Source: DASQBT01 sp049578545
GTDB taxonomy: Bacteria; Pseudomonadota; Gammaproteobacteria; Burkholderiales; Thiobacillaceae
Reading direction: 5' to 3'
NCBI GenBank assembly: GCA_049578545.1
Contig: JBAUMF010000099.1
Span: 1-9,776 of the forward strand
Length of the DNA: 9,776 nucleotides
Position 1 is the stretch's first letter. Each line of letters opens with the position of its first letter. A model generated the notes under the pieces. That model was not told the origin of the DNA and did no database searches. It saw only the letters and a program-made list of their open reading frames with translations. This document shows positions 7,055-9,776 of the stretch, piece after piece. The translations under genes were made by a program, and so were the position numbers.

Positions 7055-7379
7055 TAAGCTTTCTGCGGCGGCGCTCAGTATCTGCCTGTTCCTTGCCAGG
7101 CTCGGCTTGGGCTTTGTCTGTGGCACGTCTCCAGGCTTCCATGTTCTCCGTGAATCCGCGGTATCCTGCTTCGTATCCCTCGTAGCTTTCCTGATACTGC
7201 TGAAACTGGTGATCACGCGGCTTCTTGGCCTCCGTCAGCAGAAGACCGGTAATCACATCACCCAGCTCCGTATTGGGTTGGGTAGCAGCGTATTGAGCAA
7301 TCATACTGATCAGGGCCTTTGCCTGATCCGTAGAAAGGTGTGGGGCAAGCTCGGACAAGATGTCCTGCACAAAGAGCAT
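7032..7379 (-). CDS. Charged ORF fused to the end of the HsdM fragment
   Basis: 115 residues from an ATG inside the HsdM-like sequence. The first 13 residues (MLFVQDILSELAP) are methyltransferase sequence. From there on it is something else: HLSTDQAKALISMIAQYAAT, then ELGDVITGLLLTEAKK, a Tyr-rich stretch (YQESYEGYEAGYRGF), and a very charged tail with ERRRRKLNDDPNS. HsdM proteins continue after LSELAP with a Gly-rich segment that is missing here, so the frame is chimeric, made by a deletion or recombination. I do not recognise the second part. No ribosome binding site supports the ATG. It is more likely a relic than a working gene. Confidence 0.4.
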   Translation of the reverse strand: MLFVQDILSELAPHLSTDQAKALISMIAQYAATQPNTELGDVITGLLLTEAKKPRDHQFQQYQESYEGYEAGYRGFTENMEAWRRATDKAQAEPGKEQADTERRRRKLNDDPNSR

Positions 7380-7513
7380 CTGCGCTGAGCCGGTTTCAAC
7401 AGCGTAGTTCTTCTTGCATCTTTGCCTTTTTTCCCACCGAATGGCGGATTGGTGAGAATGACTTTGAAGGTCTTGGATGCACGGTCAAATAGTGCGCTAT
7501 AGGTCGCCCGCAT
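7341..7513 (-). pseudogene. hsdM: Fragment of a type I DNA methyltransferase (HsdM)
   Basis: The minus strand encodes YSALFDRASKTFKVILTNPP followed by FGGKKGKDA. This contains NPPF, catalytic motif IV of adenine-N6 methyltransferases, in the form NPPFGGKxGKDA typical of HsdM. Sense then continues in another frame as KNYAVETGSAQMLFVQDILS, so one base is missing near 7415-7420. HsdM proteins are some 500 residues; only about 55 are here. The upstream frame is closed by a stop near 7550. The downstream side joins unrelated sequence after LSELAP. It is a dead fragment of a restriction-modification locus, lying tail-to-head beside an antirestriction gene. Confidence 0.75.
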
Positions 7514-7540
7514 GGTCCACGTCGCGCCAAAAACTGGAAC

Positions 7541-7921
7541 TTGATCGAGGCATCAGCCATACCGACGGGCCTTTTTGTGGTTTACTTCCCGATGCAGTTT
7601 GAGCCCTTTGTCTATTCGGTCACGTCAGAGTTGTCCAGCGACTACCACGGTGCCTACTGGCAGTTCTACATACTGAGCAATGGGGCCTTCTATATGGCGC
7701 CCGAACCGGAAAGACTTTACTTCGTGGCCTGCGAGAACGGCTACGAGGGGAACCTGTCAGCCGACGCCTTGGGCATTGCCGCTTGCCTGTATGCCTACAG
7801 CCACCGGTCATTCGCGGGTGACAACGCCTTGGCGGAGACGTGCGTTCAGCATTATCACTGGCTGAGGGGCTACGTGCTGGAGCATCCGGAGGCGCGGTAC
7901 ATCCTGAGGGCCATCGACTGA
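7541..7921 (+). CDS. klcA: Antirestriction protein, KlcA/ArdB family
   Basis: 126 residues. The family signature is clear: DYHGAYWQFYILSNGAFYMA (34-53), then GYEGNLSADALGIAACLYAY (67-86), QHYHWLRGYVLEHPEA and a terminal ILRAID. KlcA/ArdB proteins are small plasmid- and island-borne proteins that relieve type I restriction without mimicking DNA in the manner of ArdA. Members are usually about 140 residues. Here the N-terminus is shortened, with the LRFE-like stretch after FPMQ reduced. The frame stays open upstream past 7541, the first listed start is TTG, and no ribosome binding site is seen, so the true start is uncertain and the 5' end may have been remodelled at the junction with the HsdM fragment. 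A likely terminator follows. Such genes mark DNA that moves between hosts. Confidence 0.85.
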   Translation: MIEASAIPTGLFVVYFPMQFEPFVYSVTSELSSDYHGAYWQFYILSNGAFYMAPEPERLYFVACENGYEGNLSADALGIAACLYAYSHRSFAGDNALAETCVQHYHWLRGYVLEHPEARYILRAID

Positions 7922-7939
7922 CACGTCAGGGTGAGGGAG

Positions 7940-7966
7940 GGGGCTGGAAAACGGAAGCCCCTTCTT
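7940..7966 (+). terminator. Probable terminator of the klcA-type gene
   Basis: GGGGCT (7940-7945) pairs with AGCCCC (7956-7961) around a 10-base loop, followed by TTCTT. It lies 18 bases after the stop. The T-tract is short, so strength is uncertain. Confidence 0.5.
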
Positions 7967-7971
7967 CCATT

Positions 7972-8175
7972 TCAGTTCCCATGAAGATTCCGTGGGTCCG
8001 GGGTAGCTTCCCCCTCATGCAGCCGCGCATCTTTAAGCCCTTGAATAAACTCGACTGTCCACTTGTCTGACGCTAACGTACTCCAAGCGTAGTCGTGAGC
8101 TTCTTTCTTCCAAGCATCTGCTACTTCTTGGAGGGAGGATTTTCCACCATTCATTCGTGTCCTGAGCTGCGTCAT
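7972..8175 (-). CDS. Small hypothetical protein
   Basis: 67 residues from the ATG at 8175. This start is chosen because GGAG (8182-8185) is six bases upstream; the other in-frame ATG at 8181 is too close to it. The sequence begins MTQLRTRMNGGKSSLQEVAD, continues AWKKEAHDYAWST, and has WTVEFIQGLKDARLHEGEA later on. It is helical, hydrophilic, soluble-looking and without cysteines. No domain is recognised. It converges with the antirestriction gene, and its last codons lie just beyond that gene's terminator. The good ribosome binding site and balanced composition favour a real gene. Confidence 0.5.
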   Translation of the reverse strand: MTQLRTRMNGGKSSLQEVADAWKKEAHDYAWSTLASDKWTVEFIQGLKDARLHEGEATPDPRNLHGN

Positions 8176-8281
8176 TATCATCTCCGTCTAAACAAAAGAT
8201 CCATCTTCTTAATGGAGACCCAAAGCATATACCTAAACGATAAGTCAGGAACAACAACCGGCTGAGGCGACGTGCCCCCAG

Positions 8282-8788
8282 TCATCTGGCTGGTTGGGGG
8301 AGACCTGTCATTTCGCTACCCAAGGTCACGCCGTGGGAACCAAACCAACCCCTAGACACCTCCAGAGCATAGGTCACCGGCTGGGGCGCACAATGCATGC
8401 GCCGAGTCATAGGCTCCATGTCATCGATGCCGACAATTACGCCATCCCGACGAATGAAGGCAACGGAAAGGGGAACGAATGTGTTCCTCATCCACATGCA
8501 GACCTTGCGCGGACCGCGGAAGACAAACAACATCCCTTCTCCGTCGTTCAATGAGAGACGAAACATGAACCCCCACTCTTGGCTCAGTGGGGAATCAGCA
8601 ACGACCACCCGAAGCGGCGTTGAGCCAATACTCAATTGCGTGTGCGGGAGCGAATGAAACCAGATCGACTCTCCCACCCAACCTGCTAGCAGACCTGCTA
8701 CCAGGAAGGCAAGAGCGTATTTGCTGAAGCGGTAAAGGTGGCGCGTAAGTGAGTGGCGCAAATGTACAGACGGTCGAAACTCTGGCAC
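8282..8788 (-). CDS. DUF192 family protein with membrane anchor
   Basis: 168 residues. A basic N-terminus is followed by one transmembrane helix (about 22-44, YALAFLVAGLLAGWVGESIW), so the domain lies on the periplasmic side. The DUF192 domain shows its landmarks: VVVADSPLSQEWGFMFR (61-77), GEGMLFVFRGPRKVCMWMRN (84-102) with TFVPLSVAFI after it, DGVIVGIDDMEPM, and YALEVSRGWFGSHGV (140-154). The function of DUF192 is unknown. The start is GTG with no strong ribosome binding site. It begins 29 bases after the stop of the tiny PEP-CTERM gene on the same strand, so it is probably read through from that gene's promoter. No in-frame damage is seen, in contrast to the decayed genes to its left. Confidence 0.85.
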   Translation of the reverse strand: MPEFRPSVHLRHSLTRHLYRFSKYALAFLVAGLLAGWVGESIWFHSLPHTQLSIGSTPLRVVVADSPLSQEWGFMFRLSLNDGEGMLFVFRGPRKVCMWMRNTFVPLSVAFIRRDGVIVGIDDMEPMTRRMHCAPQPVTYALEVSRGWFGSHGVTLGSEMTGLPQPAR

Positions 8789-8817
8789 GCCACATTTAAG
8801 GAATGCCGGGGCGGCGA

Positions 8818-8958
8818 CTACTTGCGCTTTCGAACGGCCAACAGAATAGCCGCACCCAGCCCGAACAGGAAGAGGGTTTCAGGTTCAGGAATGGTTCCCA
8901 CTTGAGCCCAAGCACTGACGGGAAGAAGGCTAAGCATAATGGTGGGCAGGTATCTCAT
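8818..8958 (-). CDS. 46-residue PEP-CTERM protein
   Basis: The product consists of a signal peptide (MRYLPTIMLSLLPVSAWA, likely cut before Q19), about five linker residues (QVGTI), and a complete PEP-CTERM sorting signal: PEPETLFLFGLGAAILLAV then RKRK at the end. PEP-CTERM tails have PEP, a hydrophobic helix, and a basic end. They are processed in the inner membrane by exosortase, and most members are exported proteins tied to exopolysaccharide or biofilm. Here there is almost no passenger. AGGAG stands six bases before the ATG. A sigma-54-like promoter and a palindrome lie upstream, and a DUF192 gene follows after 29 bases. No exosortase is in the window. The gene is too short for routine ORF cut-offs and could be missed. 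Confidence 0.85.
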   Translation of the reverse strand: MRYLPTIMLSLLPVSAWAQVGTIPEPETLFLFGLGAAILLAVRKRK

Positions 8959-8978
8959 GGTTTTCTCCTAGCTGTGTA

Positions 8979-8990
8979 CGCACCGGTGCG
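8979..8990. promoter_or_regulatory. 12-base perfect palindrome in the PEP-CTERM leader
   Basis: CGCACCGGTGCG is self-complementary and lies 20 bases upstream of the PEP-CTERM start codon, near the expected transcription start. It could be an operator or a 5' mRNA hairpin; either is inference. Confidence 0.35.
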
Positions 8991-9003
8991 CTCCAACACC
9001 CAA

Positions 9004-9019
9004 AGCATAATCCAGGCCC
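9004..9019 (-). promoter_or_regulatory. Possible sigma-54 promoter of the PEP-CTERM gene
   Basis: On the minus strand, GGGCCTGGATTATGCT has the invariant -24 GG (9018-9017) and -12 GC (9006-9005) separated by the required 10 bases, plus matches at GGC and TGCT. The start of transcription would be near 8993, some 35 bases before the ATG. PEP-CTERM genes in several proteobacteria are known to be controlled by RpoN with the PrsK/PrsR pair, which makes the match more credible. The -26 T and the CAC are not conserved. Confidence 0.35.
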
Positions 9020-9277
9020 AAAATGAATATCTTTATGATTCAACGCATTGGCTCATCGCGGTCAAGCTATCGGTTTCTTTGTGTAATAAAAACCGACACT
9101 AAATTAATGATACGGCGCGTATATGACCGAAAACTCCTCTTGCTGTTATCGGCTTGGAACGGTCGTTCATGGGAATTGAGCGATGAAGAGCGACCGTGGC
9201 AAATTTTGCCTTTGCCAGCGATTATTAACGAGCGTTGGGGGGCACATTGTCCATACAAACAATAACTTGCAACAACA
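9020..9277. other. Intergenic stretch with inverted repeats
   Basis: No gene is seen. Two inverted repeats stand out close to the tRNA-Phe fragment: ACGGTCG (9159-9165) with CGACCGT (9191-9197), and TGGCAAA (9197-9203) with TTTGCCA (9211-9217). Such repeats next to an attachment site could be integrase or excisionase arm sites; this is inference. Confidence 0.3.
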
Positions 9278-9320
9278 TGAAATCCGCGTATCGGCAGTTC
9301 GATTCTGCTCTTGGCCACCA
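9278..9320 (+). repeat. 3' fragment of tRNA-Phe (att repeat), copy 2
   Basis: TGAAATCCGCGTATCGGC onwards ends TTGGCCACCA and again matches the 3' half of tRNA-Phe. Here the acceptor/CCA (GGCCACCA) is complete, but the distal part of the T-stem has changed (CTGCTC). The 5' half of the tRNA is absent. An integrase gene starts 184 bases to the right in the same direction, the classic order tRNA end then integrase. Together with copy 1 it brackets 5664-9277. Confidence 0.85.
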
Positions 9321-9380
9321 AACACCCATCCAAAGAACTCCAATAAAGTCTTAAACACCTTGTAAATACGGGCTTTTTTG

Positions 9381-9409
9381 TTGGTTTATTGTCCAGTATG
9401 GTCTAAGAT
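9381..9409 (+). promoter_or_regulatory. Possible promoter of the right-hand integrase
   Basis: TTGGTT (9381-9386), a 17-base spacer, and TAAGAT (9404-9409). The -10 matches at four of six positions and the -35 only at TTG. It is placed just ahead of the GTTACCCC repeat cluster. Confidence 0.35.
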
Positions 9410-9421
9410 AGTGTTATGGAA

Positions 9422-9483
9422 GTTACCCCATTTTTGGGGTAACAATCCGGGGTAACTTGGAGTAAGCGAAAAGCAGTTACCCC
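9422..9483. repeat. GTTACCCC repeat cluster upstream of the integrase
   Basis: The 8-mer GTTACCCC occurs at 9422-9429 and 9476-9483, and its complement GGGGTAAC at 9436-9443 and 9449-9456. The first two form a perfect hairpin with a 6-base loop. A further GTTACCCC sits inside the coding sequence at 9592-9599, facing GGGGTAA. Clustered copies between promoter and start suggest binding sites for the integrase or its regulator, possibly arm-type att sites or an autoregulatory operator. Confidence 0.6.
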
Positions 9484-9504
9484 AAACTCGAAAGGACACA
9501 GACC

Positions 9505-9657
9505 ATGCCGCTATCCGATACCGCTGTACGCAAGGCCAAGCCTGGGGAAAAGGCCCGCAAAATGATGGACGCAAAAGGCTTGTTTTTGATTGTTACCCCC
9601 GAAGGGGGTAAGTGGTGGCGCTTTCGGTATGCCTTCGGCGGCAAGGAAAAGAGATAA
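9505..9657 (+). pseudogene. Tyrosine integrase N-terminus cut by an insertion sequence
   Basis: Begins MPLSDTAVRKAKPGEKARKM, then DAKGLFLIVTPEGGKWWRFRY and AFGGKEK. This is the start of the DUF4102 arm-binding domain of island integrases (usual pattern MPLTDTAVRNAKP...DGGGLYLLVTPxGGKWWRxKY). AAAGGA lies eight bases before the ATG. Integrases of this type continue after GGKEK with a leucine-rich LSLG.YP.VSL segment; here the frame hits TAA almost at once. From about 9652 the DNA is unrelated and belongs to an insertion sequence. Only the first 50 of about 400 codons remain in the window. The rest may lie beyond the insertion. This is the integrase that matches the tRNA-Phe attachment site. Confidence 0.85.
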
Positions 9658-9696
9658 AGTCAAATCTGGTGTACGGCGATCCTGAAGCATCGTTTT

Positions 9697-9776
9697 TCAG
9701 GCGGCGAGTTTCTGTTGTTCAGGCGGATTGTCTTGCGCCTGCATTCCATCCTTGAACGGCACGCCGCTCAACAATA
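9697..9776 (-). mobile_element. Insertion sequence end with transposase C-terminus
   Basis: On the minus strand a frame enters from the window edge and reads LLSGVPFKDGMQAQ, then DNPPEQQKLAA before TGA (9697-9699). It looks like the C-terminal tail of a DDE-type transposase; I cannot name the IS family with confidence. The element's end must lie between about 9652 and 9696, since integrase sequence stops at about 9652. No terminal repeat or target duplication can be identified because the other end is outside the window. Confidence 0.55.

Noticed and set aside
9023..9265. Plus-strand frame with WELSDEERPW, a little like the start of an IS5-type transposase
   Set aside because: The match is short, the rest does not follow the family, and the stretch is better described by inverted repeats beside the att site.
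9167..9358. Minus-strand open frames containing QNRTADTRI
   Set aside because: Same false translation across the second tRNA-Phe fragment.

Overview
The window looks like a piece of a proteobacterial chromosome (beta- or gamma-proteobacterial, roughly mid-50s % GC by eye) that has received several generations of mobile DNA. The clues are a PspC-domain gene at the left edge, tRNA-Phe-type attachment fragments, an integron attC of the kind found in Pseudomonas/Xanthomonas-type chromosomal integrons, a KlcA/ArdB antirestriction gene, and a PEP-CTERM sorting signal. The exact genus cannot be told from sequence alone.

Layout. Bases 3-176 are the end of a PspC-domain membrane protein. Bases 220-1248 encode a tyrosine integrase with intact catalytic residues but a shortened arm-binding N-terminus. 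A minus-strand stretch follows: a cupin protein (1513-1944), a frameshifted glutathione S-transferase (2354-2976), and a two-gene unit of a cysteine-rich secreted protein (3681-4490) and a small multi-pass membrane protein (3296-3655). On the plus strand, 4612-5093 is a complete integron gene cassette carrying a GIY-YIG-like protein and its own attC. Both cassette ends can be read to the base, but there is no integron integrase here and no neighbouring attC. It therefore looks like a lone cassette at a secondary site.

Two 3' fragments of tRNA-Phe (5621-5663 and 9278-9320) in the same orientation mark old attachment sites. About 3.6 kb lies between them and is mostly wreckage: a HET-C/zinc-phospholipase-like pseudogene, a small ORF and a charged ORF, an HsdM (type I methyltransferase) fragment, and a KlcA/ArdB antirestriction gene. 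Next come a small unknown gene, a DUF192 protein, and a 46-residue protein made of little more than a signal peptide and a PEP-CTERM tail. That protein is preceded by a possible sigma-54 promoter. To the right of the second tRNA fragment is the normal start of a tRNA-site integrase (promoter, GTTACCCC repeats, ribosome binding site, first 50 codons). It is cut off by an insertion sequence whose transposase C-terminus runs off the window on the minus strand.

The most interesting items are the base-resolved lone integron cassette, the passenger-less PEP-CTERM protein next to DUF192, and the stacked tRNA-Phe att fragments with interrupted integrases. At least three genes carry frameshifts. These may be real decay or assembly errors, and the raw reads should be checked.
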